A stretch of 64,000 bases of DNA from an uncultured Collinsella sp. (GTDB lineage: Bacteria; Actinomycetota; Coriobacteriia; Coriobacteriales; Coriobacteriaceae). The notes beneath the pieces are model-generated. The model was not told the DNA's origin, did not search any database, and worked only from the letters and a program-made list of their open reading frames with translations. The position numbers and the translations under genes are program-made. This document shows, one piece after another, positions 16,396 to 23,563 of this stretch. The number at the start of each line of letters is the position of its first letter. The stretch's first letter is position 1. Where the stretch lies: positions 49,152 to 113,151 of the forward strand of contig UQNC01000001.1 of assembly GCA_900542175.1 (NCBI GenBank). Direction: 5' to 3'.

Positions 16396-17583
16396 ATGAC
16401 CGAGCTCCAAGAACTCCGTCGCTATCGTCGCGACCTGCATCGCATTCCGGAGCACGACTTCGATCTTCCGCAAACCATCGCCTATATCGAGGGCGTGCTC
16501 GCCCCGCTTGCCTGCGAGGTGACCCATCCCTGTCCGAGCTGCGTCTGCGCCTTCTTCGACGCTGGCACGGGCGCCGCGCATGCCACGGCGATTCGCGCCG
16601 ATATGGACGCGCTTCCCGTCGCGGAGGCGACGGGCGCGGCCTTTGCCTCGACACATCCCGGAAAGATGCACGCTTGCGGACACGATGGACACATGGCCAT
16701 GGCGCTTGCGGCGGCGACCTTTGTCGATCGCGCGATTCGTGAGCAACCGGGTGCCATCAAGCGCAACGTGCTCTTTGTGTTCCAGCCGGCCGAGGAGACG
16801 ACCGGTGGCGCCAAGACAGTTTGTGAGAGTGGGGTGTTTGAGCGCTACGGGGCAGACCGTATCTTCGGGTTCCACGTATGGCCCGACCTGCCTGCGAACA
16901 CGTTGGCGAGCTGTTCTGGTCCGCTGCTGGCGCGCTCGAGTGAAACGCACGTGCACATTCACGGGACAAGCATCCATATCGCCAAGACTTACGGCGTTCC
17001 AGTCGAGGAATCGCACGACGCGGCGCTGGCAGCAGCCAAGTTTTTGGTTGCCGAGCGCGAACTGATGGACGAGTTGGGTGCCGACGAGCCCTGCATTGGC
17101 AAGTTCGGCCTGCTGCAGGCCGGCACCGTCTGCAATGCGGTTGCGGGGGAGGCGCATGTCGCTGGCAGCCTGCGCGTGTTTACGGATGACATGTTTGACC
17201 GTGCGCGCGAGGGCGTGCGCCGCGTGCTGGACGAGGCCTGCGCCGCAACGGGCTGCACGTACGACCTCGACTTTGCCGAGGGCTATCCGCCAGTCGATAA
17301 CGACCCCGAGCTGTTTGCCCACATTGCGCCTGCCTTGTCCGAGCTGCAACTCGTGGACGAGCCGCTGCTGATTGCCGAGGATTTCGCGTTCTACCAGCGC
17401 CATCTGCCGGGCGTGTTCTTCTTGCTGGGCACGGGCGTTCCTGCCAGTCAGGATAATCCGAGCGACGCCGAGGGCTGCCCTGCCTATGCCACAAGTGCCC
17501 TGCATACTGATACCATGCTCTTTGACGAGGAAATCCTACTCAAGGGCCTCGATGTCTATAAACGATTGCTTTTGCTTGCTTAA
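16396..17583 (+). CDS. M20D family amidohydrolase, probable N-acetyldiaminopimelate deacetylase
   Basis: 395 aa metallo-amidohydrolase. Zinc/manganese-binding motifs of family M20D are clear: HACGHDGHMAMAL, FQPAEETTGGAKTV (Glu-Glu catalytic pair), FGFHVWPDLP and a late His in TSALHTDTML. M20D includes hippurate, IAA-amino acid and N-acetyl-diaminopimelate hydrolases. The gene is divergent from the dapH-containing lysine operon, and DapH makes N-acetylated intermediates, so deacetylation of N-acetyl-LL-diaminopimelate is the best-supported role. The start at 16396 follows AAAGGA; an ATG at 16381 lacks one. Confidence 0.83.
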   Translation: MTELQELRRYRRDLHRIPEHDFDLPQTIAYIEGVLAPLACEVTHPCPSCVCAFFDAGTGAAHATAIRADMDALPVAEATGAAFASTHPGKMHACGHDGHMAMALAAATFVDRAIREQPGAIKRNVLFVFQPAEETTGGAKTVCESGVFERYGADRIFGFHVWPDLPANTLASCSGPLLARSSETHVHIHGTSIHIAKTYGVPVEESHDAALAAAKFLVAERELMDELGADEPCIGKFGLLQAGTVCNAVAGEAHVAGSLRVFTDDMFDRAREGVRRVLDEACAATGCTYDLDFAEGYPPVDNDPELFAHIAPALSELQLVDEPLLIAEDFAFYQRHLPGVFFLLGTGVPASQDNPSDAEGCPAYATSALHTDTMLFDEEILLKGLDVYKRLLLLA

Positions 17584-17626
17584 GTGTCGAAGGATACCTG
17601 TCTAGAAAACACGAACAGATGTACGG

Positions 17627-17632
17627 TATAAT
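17627..17632 (+). promoter_or_regulatory. -10 box of the HigBA operon
   Basis: Consensus TATAAT 51 bases upstream of the toxin start; the -35 region is poorly conserved. Confidence 0.5.
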
Positions 17633-17659
17633 AGAGATGTAAGCCTATAGAAACGTTTG

Positions 17660-17672
17660 ACGTTATTAACGT
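17660..17672. promoter_or_regulatory. Palindromic operator of HigBA
   Basis: Perfect inverted repeat ACGTTA-T-TAACGT, just downstream of the -10 box and 11 bases before the toxin start. This is the usual place for autorepression by HigA. Confidence 0.6.
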
Positions 17673-17683
17673 AAGGCGATACT

Positions 17684-17965
17684 ATGATTGCATCATATAA
17701 AGATGGAGACACTGAACGCTTTGCAATGGGTACGCGGATTAGGAAGTTCATTCCTTTTGAGCGGGTCGCCTTGAGGAAGATTCGCCAACTGCAGATCTGC
17801 GCTTCGCTTGATGATCTTCGCGTTCCGCCAGGCAATCGTCTTGAAGCGTTGAAGGGCGATCGCGCCGGTCAATATAGTATCCGTGTCAATGAGCGCTATC
17901 GGGTCTGTTTTGAGTGGAGACAGGGGATGGCTTGGAATGTCGAAATCGCCGATTATCACAAGTGA
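17684..17965 (+). CDS. higB: Type II toxin, HigB/RelE-like
   Basis: 93 aa and basic. RelE-fold landmarks are VALRKIRQLQICASLDDLRVPPGNRLEALKGDRAGQY and the core strand SIRVNERYRVCFEWRQG, matching the HigB group whose PPGNRLE and INxQYRICF patterns are typical. Such toxins cut mRNA in translating ribosomes. The toxin gene comes first and overlaps the antitoxin by 29 bases, the gene order expected of higBA and opposite to the Phd/RelE-type pair at 11.3 kb. Confidence 0.88.
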   Translation: MIASYKDGDTERFAMGTRIRKFIPFERVALRKIRQLQICASLDDLRVPPGNRLEALKGDRAGQYSIRVNERYRVCFEWRQGMAWNVEIADYHK

Positions 17966-18278
17966 TGAGACTGCGCCCGATTTGCTGCCGCCGGTGACTC
18001 CTGGTGAGCTTCTCAAAGAGGAATTTCTTGTCCCTATGGGCATTTCTCAATATCGCCTTGCTAAGGAGACCGGGATTCCGGCTCAACGCATTGGGCAGAT
18101 TGTCTTGGGGAGGCGTCGTGTGACGGCCGACACCGACCTTCGCCTTTGTCGCTACTTTGGCCTGACGGATGGTTATTGGCTGCGCGCCCAGATAACGTTT
18201 GATCTCGAGGCGGAGAAGAGGCGCATCGAACCGGAACTGGATAAGATCATTCCTGTCCAGCAGGCTATCGCATTGTAG
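17937..18278 (+). CDS. higA: HigA-family antitoxin (XRE helix-turn-helix)
   Basis: 113 aa from the ATG at 17937. The segment TPGELLKEEFLVPMGISQYRLAKETGIPAQRIGQIVLGRRRVTADTDLRL is a standard HigA/VapI helix-turn-helix: GISQYRLA then IPAQRIGQI. It neutralises HigB and should bind the palindrome at 17660-17672. In-frame Met codons further upstream lie deeper inside higB and would add residues unlike the family. Confidence 0.88.
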   Translation: MSKSPIITSDETAPDLLPPVTPGELLKEEFLVPMGISQYRLAKETGIPAQRIGQIVLGRRRVTADTDLRLCRYFGLTDGYWLRAQITFDLEAEKRRIEPELDKIIPVQQAIAL

Positions 18279-18307
18279 TGTTCAAAGATGTTGAGGTTGG
18301 AGTGACG

Positions 18308-18631
18308 ATGGGGCGACGCCGACAGACTGCCGTGTATAGTCCGGGTGGATGCGGGTGTGGGTTGCTGCTGCTCCCGGTTATTGCTGTGAGCATTGGCGTG
18401 ATGTTTGCGCTTGCTGGACTGGCCGCGGCGGCACTCGTGTTGCTGATTGCTGCTATTGGTGTGACGATTTGGCTCTATCGTTGCCGCGAGCAACGTCGTG
18501 CCGACGGTAAAACCAATGTTGGATGGACTATCTTTTTGGTCGTCGCCTACCTATTGAGCATCAGTTATTTGGCCTTCTTTATCCTGTTACTTGTAAGCAC
18601 CTTTACCGGGGAATCCGTCACGGTGGGTTGA
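18308..18631 (+). CDS. Small hypothetical membrane protein
   Basis: Not recognised. 107 aa. It starts with a basic MGRRRQ, then a Gly/Cys patch (PGGCGCG). A long hydrophobic stretch of about 40 residues could form two helices (LLLLPVIAVSIGVMFALAGL and AALVLLIAAIGVTIWLY). A basic loop CREQRRADGKTN and a final helix (WTIFLVVAYLLSISYLAFFI) follow. The start at 18308 follows GGAG; the gene lies 30 bases after higA on the same strand and may be co-transcribed by read-through. Confidence 0.6.
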   Translation: MGRRRQTAVYSPGGCGCGLLLLPVIAVSIGVMFALAGLAAAALVLLIAAIGVTIWLYRCREQRRADGKTNVGWTIFLVVAYLLSISYLAFFILLLVSTFTGESVTVG

Positions 18632-18736
18632 TGCACTGCCAGCGGACGGTCGCGCAAAGTTCGTTTGCTTGGCGTTTGGATAACTGCATTGGCCGTTTAC
18701 CGCAACCTTAGCTCACAGCTAATGAATTCAAGTTCA

Positions 18737-18790
18737 ATCCTTCCTACGATGTGCTGTGTGCCGGCGCGGTAGCCGGATCGTAGGAAGGAT
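18737..18790 (+). promoter_or_regulatory. Long hairpin that buries the lipoprotein ribosome-binding site
   Basis: Perfect 14-bp stem ATCCTTCCTACGAT (18737-18750) / ATCGTAGGAAGGAT (18777-18790), with an inner CCGGC/GCCGG stem. The right arm contains the AGGAAGG Shine-Dalgarno of the gene starting at 18793, so translation should be blocked when the stem forms. Confidence 0.65.
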
Positions 18791-18792
18791 GC

Positions 18793-19338
18793 ATGATGAA
18801 TAAGCTCGAAAACGAAGTGCTGCTGAGCCGTCGCGCTGCACTTGGCGCATTCGCCACTGTTGCCTTGGGGACCGCCAGTCTTCTTGCCGGTTGCGGTAGC
18901 GATAAGGCGACCGTCACCGAGGATGCTGGCGATGGCGACAAGAAGGAAGAAACGAAGAAGGAAGAGCAGCCTACGACTGACCTGGCTGTTGGCACGACGG
19001 TGACCACGACTGCCGGTCTTTCCGTCGTCGTCGATTCCGTCCAGCCCGGTCTCACAAATTTTGACGGTTCGACCATGACGGGTATTCACGTCACGTACGT
19101 CAACAATGGCGATGAGGGCGCGGACTACAATGTCTACGACTGGAAGGGCGAGGACGCCAACGGTGCTCAGCAGAACCAGGGTTATTACAGCGAGGGCTCC
19201 GATGAACTGCAGTCTGGTACCCTTGCCGCCGGCGGTTCCGTGGCGGGCAATATCTACTTTGATGGTGACATCAAGAAGGCTCTCTATTTTGCCAACGTGT
19301 TTGATAAGTCTGCCGCTGCAAGCTGGGTGCTGGCCTAA
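18793..19338 (+). CDS. Predicted lipoprotein with DUF4352-like domain
   Basis: 181 aa. The N-terminus has twin arginines (LSRRAALGAFATVALG), a hydrophobic core and a lipobox LLAGC near residue 35, so it is exported (perhaps by Tat) and lipid-anchored at the Cys. A charged Lys/Glu linker follows. The remaining ~115 residues look like an immunoglobulin-like beta domain (VTTTAGLSVVVDSV, GIHVTYVNNGDE, AAGGSVAGNIYFDG), the pattern seen in DUF4352 lipoproteins. Ligand unknown. Its ribosome-binding site is inside a strong hairpin. The downstream regulator and kinase lie on the same strand. Confidence 0.75.
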   Translation: MMNKLENEVLLSRRAALGAFATVALGTASLLAGCGSDKATVTEDAGDGDKKEETKKEEQPTTDLAVGTTVTTTAGLSVVVDSVQPGLTNFDGSTMTGIHVTYVNNGDEGADYNVYDWKGEDANGAQQNQGYYSEGSDELQSGTLAAGGSVAGNIYFDGDIKKALYFANVFDKSAAASWVLA

Positions 19339-19377
19339 CATGTCGCTACCGTTGCGCCGTATGGGAGGTGAGGTCGT

Positions 19378-19800
19378 ATGCCCGATAAAAAGCTGACGGA
19401 CGAGTTACTCAATGAACTCCTCGACGCGCCAAACATCGATGGCTATATCAAAGAACACGACTTTGCCGCCCCGTCGCTTTCGGATTACTTAAAGCAGTTG
19501 CTGCAAGAGAAGGGGCTCGAGCGTTCGCGCGTGGTGCGTATGGCCGACCTCAATGAGACTTTTGGTTATCAGATTTTTACCGGTGCGCGGCATCCGAGCC
19601 GCAACAAGGTGCTGCAGATTGCCTTTGCAATGGCGTTGACGCTCAAGGAGACCAACCGCGCCCTGACGGCTGCCGGAGTGAGCGTCCTCAACTGCAAGGA
19701 CCGTCGCGATGCAATCATTATCTTTTGCATCGACCGTGGCTGTAGCCTCCAAAAGGTCAATGAAGAGCTGTACCGCTTTGGCGAGGAAACGGTGAGTTAG
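19378..19800 (+). CDS. Helix-turn-helix (XRE-like) regulatory protein
   Basis: 140 aa. LSDYLKQLLQEKGLERSRVVRMADLNETFGYQIFTGARHPSRNKVLQIAFAMALTLKETNRAL follows an XRE/Cro helix-turn-helix plan: SRVVRMADLN as the first helix pair, then GYQIFTGARHPSRNKVLQIA. The tail (RDAIIIFCIDRGCSLQKVNEELYRFGEE) is a helical extension common in actinobacterial proteins paired with kinases. GGGAGG precedes the start. The gene lies immediately before a Ser/Thr kinase and may regulate or be a substrate for it; this is inference. Confidence 0.72.
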   Translation: MPDKKLTDELLNELLDAPNIDGYIKEHDFAAPSLSDYLKQLLQEKGLERSRVVRMADLNETFGYQIFTGARHPSRNKVLQIAFAMALTLKETNRALTAAGVSVLNCKDRRDAIIIFCIDRGCSLQKVNEELYRFGEETVS

Positions 19801-19851
19801 TGGCCGATGGCTGAGCCGGCGGTGTCACCAGAACAACCATGCGAACGAACG

Positions 19852-19881
19852 GGGTGCGGACACCATGGGGTGTCCGCACCC
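19852..19881 (+). terminator. 13-bp perfect hairpin ahead of the kinase gene
   Basis: GGGTGCGGACACC/GGTGTCCGCACCC with loop ATGG. It follows the regulator gene and precedes a -10-like TATGAT at 19887-19892. There is no T-run, so its role as terminator is uncertain. Confidence 0.5.
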
Positions 19882-19899
19882 TGCGTTATGATGGACGCT

Positions 19900-21300
19900 A
19901 TGGATACTCAGAGCCCAACATATTCCGATGACGAGCTGACTGCTTCGCTTGTCGAGCATTTGGCGTCGCTCGACCGCGATGACAGCTATCGTGTGGAGCG
20001 CGTGCTCAAACTTTCGGATGTAGAGACGACCGAACTCGTCAATTTTGAGGGCTCTGGCGGCGGGTCTCTCGGTCCCTTTGTCCGCAAGCGCATCGATGCT
20101 TCGGTGCAGATTGGCGGAGCATATGAGCGCCTGTTTGCGGCCCAGCGCGCCGGTCGTCGTTATGAGCACTTGCCCCGAATCGTCGATTGCCGCCGTGTGG
20201 GCGACGAGCTTGACGTGGTGATGGAGTATGTCGAAGGCGAGACGCTCGAGGCGCTCGTGGGGCGCCTGGGCGCGACGCCCGATTATGCCCGCGAGCTGTA
20301 TCCCGTTCTGTGTGAAGCGGTGGGCGAGCTGCATGCTGGTTTTGCAGCCGCGGGGGAGCCAGGGGTACCGGTAATCCACCGCGACCTTAAACCCTCGAAC
20401 ATCATCGTATCGGGCGTGAGATACGCGACCGATGCCGGCATGACCTTTTCCTCGCTGGTGATTATTGATCTGGGAATCGCGCGCGTTTGGCGCGATGGCG
20501 CCGACGCCGACACCGTCAAGTTTGGCACGCGTTCCTATGCGCCGCCCGAGCAGTTTGGGTTTGGGCAGACGAGCGTCCGCAGCGATATTTACGCGCTTGG
20601 CGCACTGCTGTTCTTTTGCCTGACGGGAATTGACCCCAAACCGGGGTGTGACATGCGCGAGCAATGCGAGACGCACGGTATGCCAACCCCGCTTGCCGAT
20701 GTGATTTGCATGGCGATGGCGCTCGATCCCGCCAAACGCTTTGCGAGTGCAAAGGCACTGGGGCATGCTGCGCGCGCGGCGTATGAGCTATGTCTCCCTG
20801 CGTCGTCGCCCGTGACCTTTTCTACTGCCAGTGTGCCCCGGGTCGCGGTGTCACAGGTGCAGCGGGTACAGCAGCCGGTTGCCCTCACGCTTCCGTCTTC
20901 TGCAAACCGGCGTTCGATCGTCTCTCCCGTGACGTCCAAATGTGCGCGTCTGCTCTCGCGTATCCCCGAGCCCGTGGGGCGTATATGGAATGGATGCGTC
21001 TATGCGACAACATTGTTGCTGCTGATGGGCAGCCATTTTGCGGTATTTACGCCGACGGGCGAAAACCGAAACTATCCAACGTGGTTTTTGGCACTTGAGT
21101 ATTTCTTTATGGTCGATGGCCTGGTGCTGCTCATTACATTCGGAATGCTCGACCGGCGTAGGCTTCGGCGTCGCTTTCCCGTGCTCGATCGGTATCGGGG
21201 AGGCGCCTTTGTCGAGCTATGGTTCAAGGCGCTCGGGTTTATGTTTGCCGTCATGTGCGTCGTCGTTGTTATCGGCAACGCGACCGGTGTCGTCTCTTAG
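19900..21300 (+). CDS. Membrane-anchored serine/threonine protein kinase
   Basis: Hanks-type kinase, 466 aa from 19900. Catalytic landmarks: Lys in FVRKRID, catalytic loop HRDLKPSNI, DLG in place of DFG (IDLGIARVW), activation/P+1 segment GTRSYAPPEQFG and SDIYALGALLFF. After the kinase domain and a ~60-residue linker come three hydrophobic helices (ATTLLLLMGSHFAVF, FFMVDGLVLLITFGML, ALGFMFAVMCVVVVIGNA), placing the kinase on the cytoplasmic face. No PASTA repeats. Start is uncertain: in-frame ATGs at 19807 and 19888 are possible. I prefer 19900 because a TATGAT box at 19887-19892 would place transcription right at that ATG (leaderless). Confidence 0.85.
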   Translation: MDTQSPTYSDDELTASLVEHLASLDRDDSYRVERVLKLSDVETTELVNFEGSGGGSLGPFVRKRIDASVQIGGAYERLFAAQRAGRRYEHLPRIVDCRRVGDELDVVMEYVEGETLEALVGRLGATPDYARELYPVLCEAVGELHAGFAAAGEPGVPVIHRDLKPSNIIVSGVRYATDAGMTFSSLVIIDLGIARVWRDGADADTVKFGTRSYAPPEQFGFGQTSVRSDIYALGALLFFCLTGIDPKPGCDMREQCETHGMPTPLADVICMAMALDPAKRFASAKALGHAARAAYELCLPASSPVTFSTASVPRVAVSQVQRVQQPVALTLPSSANRRSIVSPVTSKCARLLSRIPEPVGRIWNGCVYATTLLLLMGSHFAVFTPTGENRNYPTWFLALEYFFMVDGLVLLITFGMLDRRRLRRRFPVLDRYRGGAFVELWFKALGFMFAVMCVVVVIGNATGVVS

Positions 21301-21307
21301 ATAATCG

Positions 21308-21332
21308 AAAAGGGCCCCGTCTGGGGCCCTTT
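21308..21332. terminator. Bidirectional intrinsic terminator
   Basis: Stem AAAGGGCCCC/GGGGCCCTTT with 4-nt loop between the convergent kinase and cell-wall genes. Confidence 0.85.
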
Positions 21333-21342
21333 GCAGTTGCAC

Positions 21343-22476
21343 TTAAATGCGGTTCATTTGATTGGCGACCTTGTTGTACCAGTCCTGCCACGTGGGCGGG
21401 CAGTACTTCTTGGCGGCTGCCGGGGTAAGCGTGGAGCCATAGTTGGCGCCCAGGTAGGCAACGTGGGCGGAGACACTCTCGCTCCAGCTGCCAAAGCTAC
21501 GCCAACCGCCGCCGCGGGCACTCCAGCCCCAGGCGTTATAGGAGCCGGCGCAATAGAGGCCCTTGCTGCTCTCGATGCAGGCGATGGCGGGGGACCAACG
21601 GGGATCGACGCCGGTATTCCAGGCGGCAACGGCAAAGTTGTAGCCCTGGCCTGCCATGGGGGAACCGGCGAGGTAGTTGTCGATGCGGCTCGTCCACTCG
21701 TTAATGAACGAGTCGTAATCGGAATTGCCGCTGTTAGGGCTGTTCGGCGTGGTGTCGATGGTGGTGTTGGAGTTGGTGGCCTGACTGTTGGAGTTATTGC
21801 CACTCACGCCGGTACCCGAGAGCTTCTCGGCGGCAGCGGCCTTGTCGGCCTCGAGCTTTGCCAGCTCGGCGGCATTTTCCTGTTCGGCCTTCGCTTGCGC
21901 CTCGTTGCGGAGCTGCTGAGCCTGCGCCAGCGCGTCCTCGGCATTCTTTTGCTCGCCCTCGAGCTGAGACTTGGCCTGATCGAGCTCGGTTTTGTTCTGC
22001 TCGAGCTCGGTCTGCATCTTGTTAAGCTCTTCGATTTCGTCGACGCTCGAGCTCGTAATCTGGTTGGTGTATTTGCAGGTGGTGATAAAGTCACCCAAGC
22101 TCTGCGTGTTCACCAGGAAGCTCACGATGGGGCTGGTGCCCTTCTGGTACTTATACAGATCGCGCATGGCGGAGCTTGCCTTGGCCTGCTGCTCGGGTAG
22201 CTCGGCCTCAATCTTATCGATGTTCGCCTCATTGGAGTCGATCTGCTTTTGCAGATCCTCGAGCTTGGTTCGGGCGTCGTTGTAGGCGCTCGTAGCGTCC
22301 TCGATTTTTTTCTGGGCGGCGGAAAGCTGATCCTGCGTTGCCTGCGAGGCGGCATAGGCCGCGACGGGGGAGAGCATCGGCGTGGCCGTCAGCGCGACGG
22401 CGAGCGCGGCGCTCGTGATGATACGAGCCGGCTTCGACGCGACGAGCGCTGCGGTGCGATGGTTCGAATGCTGCAT
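21343..22476 (-). CDS. Secreted coiled-coil cell-wall protein, probable peptidoglycan hydrolase
   Basis: 377 aa. Signal peptide at residues ~1-45 (basic start, then ITSAALAVALTATPMLSPVAAYA). Residues ~47-225 are a long Gln/Glu/Ala coiled coil like the N-terminal regulatory part of PcsB/CwlO-type hydrolases (AAQKKIEDATSAYNDARTKL, SLGDFITTCKYTNQI). A Ser/Asn/Thr linker follows. The C-terminal ~120 residues include ARGGGWRSFGSWSESVSAHVAYLG and PAIACIESSKGLYC, resembling lysozyme-fold glucosaminidase/transglycosylase domains, where a Glu in ESSKG would be catalytic. That assignment is tentative. The start at 22476 follows AGAGGG. Confidence 0.75.
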   Translation of the reverse strand: MQHSNHRTAALVASKPARIITSAALAVALTATPMLSPVAAYAASQATQDQLSAAQKKIEDATSAYNDARTKLEDLQKQIDSNEANIDKIEAELPEQQAKASSAMRDLYKYQKGTSPIVSFLVNTQSLGDFITTCKYTNQITSSSVDEIEELNKMQTELEQNKTELDQAKSQLEGEQKNAEDALAQAQQLRNEAQAKAEQENAAELAKLEADKAAAAEKLSGTGVSGNNSNSQATNSNTTIDTTPNSPNSGNSDYDSFINEWTSRIDNYLAGSPMAGQGYNFAVAAWNTGVDPRWSPAIACIESSKGLYCAGSYNAWGWSARGGGWRSFGSWSESVSAHVAYLGANYGSTLTPAAAKKYCPPTWQDWYNKVANQMNRI

Positions 22477-22529
22477 CCAGTCCCTCTGCAATCAATCGTA
22501 GGTTATTGGTCGAGGTGTATTCTACTACT

Positions 22530-22690
22530 GCTTTCGACCTCAACTTGAACCTTAAAGGTTCTAAAGGGTCAAGTTAAACTTGAGGCTTTAGCCTTGACCT
22601 GCGGGAATGGTGAATTGTTGAGAAACCATAGAGTTAAACTTTAACGTTACGGCACCCTGTTACAACGGGATTTTTGGCTGTAAAAGCTAC
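22530..22690 (-). promoter_or_regulatory. AT-rich regulatory region with inverted repeats
   Basis: Contains the dyad GAACCTTAAAGGTTC, a larger imperfect dyad CCTCAACTTGAA...TTAAACTTGAGG, and repeated GTTAAACTT. It lies upstream of the secreted cell-wall gene and downstream of no other promoter. No regulator can be named. Confidence 0.4.
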
Positions 22691-22710
22691 CTTAACGTGG
22701 GGTTTTGCAA

Positions 22711-23343
22711 CTACAGGGTTCCTTCGCGACGAGCCCGCTCCACCTCTTTGAGTGCCTCGGCGGGAGTGAAGGAACAGGTGCCGTCGCCGAGCCTGACCAC
22801 CTGGACGTCGTCACCGACATGGACTTCTCCGCCCTGCAGCACGACGCCAAAAATGCCCTCGTGGGGGAAGATACAGTCGCCGGCGAGATAGTAGATGGCA
22901 CAGCGTGTGTGACAGACTTTGCCGATCTGGCTGATTTCGACGAGTACTTCGCTGCCAATCTTGAGCTGCGTTCCCAAGGGGAGTGAGAGCAGGTTGATGC
23001 CCTGGGTGGTGAAGTTCTCGCCAAAGTCGCCCTCGTGCACATCGAGCCCGCGCGCCTGCGCCGTCTGGATAGACTCTGCAGCTAAAAAGGAAACCTGGCG
23101 GTGCCAATGCCCGGCGTGCGCATCGGAGGCGAGGCCAAACTGCTCGATGACGGTGTCGTGCCCGTCGGCGACGGGTGACTTACGCGTGCCTTTGTGCTCC
23201 GACGTATTGATTGAGACGATGCGGGCAGGCCCGTTGTAGGCATCTTTTGCGGTGTGTAGGGGAGCTGCCGTCCGGGCCCGATCCGTAAGTTCGCGCTTTG
23301 CGGCGTCAATGATGGGGTTGTTGATCGGATGAGCCTGGGGCAC
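22711..23343 (-). CDS. MOSC domain protein
   Basis: 210 aa. MOSC domains are beta-barrel sulfur-carrier modules related to the C-terminus of molybdenum cofactor sulfurase. The landmarks here are GLASDAHAGHWHRQVSFLA, GDFGENFTTQGINLLSLPLGT, ISQIGKVCHTRCAIYY (conserved Cys region) and GIFGVVLQGGEVHVGD. It probably handles molybdopterin or a reactive sulfur/nitrogen group. GTG start with AAAGG six bases before. Divergent from the ATP-grasp gene. Confidence 0.87.
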   Translation of the reverse strand: MPQAHPINNPIIDAAKRELTDRARTAAPLHTAKDAYNGPARIVSINTSEHKGTRKSPVADGHDTVIEQFGLASDAHAGHWHRQVSFLAAESIQTAQARGLDVHEGDFGENFTTQGINLLSLPLGTQLKIGSEVLVEISQIGKVCHTRCAIYYLAGDCIFPHEGIFGVVLQGGEVHVGDDVQVVRLGDGTCSFTPAEALKEVERARREGTL

Positions 23344-23563
23344 AGTGTACCTTTCGACGGGGCGGGCAACATGTTGAATCCTACAACAACGGTGGGTTCA
23401 TTGCCCGTTGTCGTACACCGGTGATCGCCGCCTTCGTGCTGGATAATTACGCCGATTGCCATAGATACGGTGGAGCTTTGGGTGCCGGCGGCTCGGCACG
23501 CTAGAATAAATCAGTTGCACAAAGACCGCCCATCGTGTGGGCAGTTCTAGATAGGAAGTTTCC

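Noticed and set aside
22549..22570. MerR-type promoter at the dyad GAACCTTAAAGGTTC
   Set aside because: The -35 and -10 candidates around it do not have the 19-bp spacing on either strand, so only a generic operator is reported.
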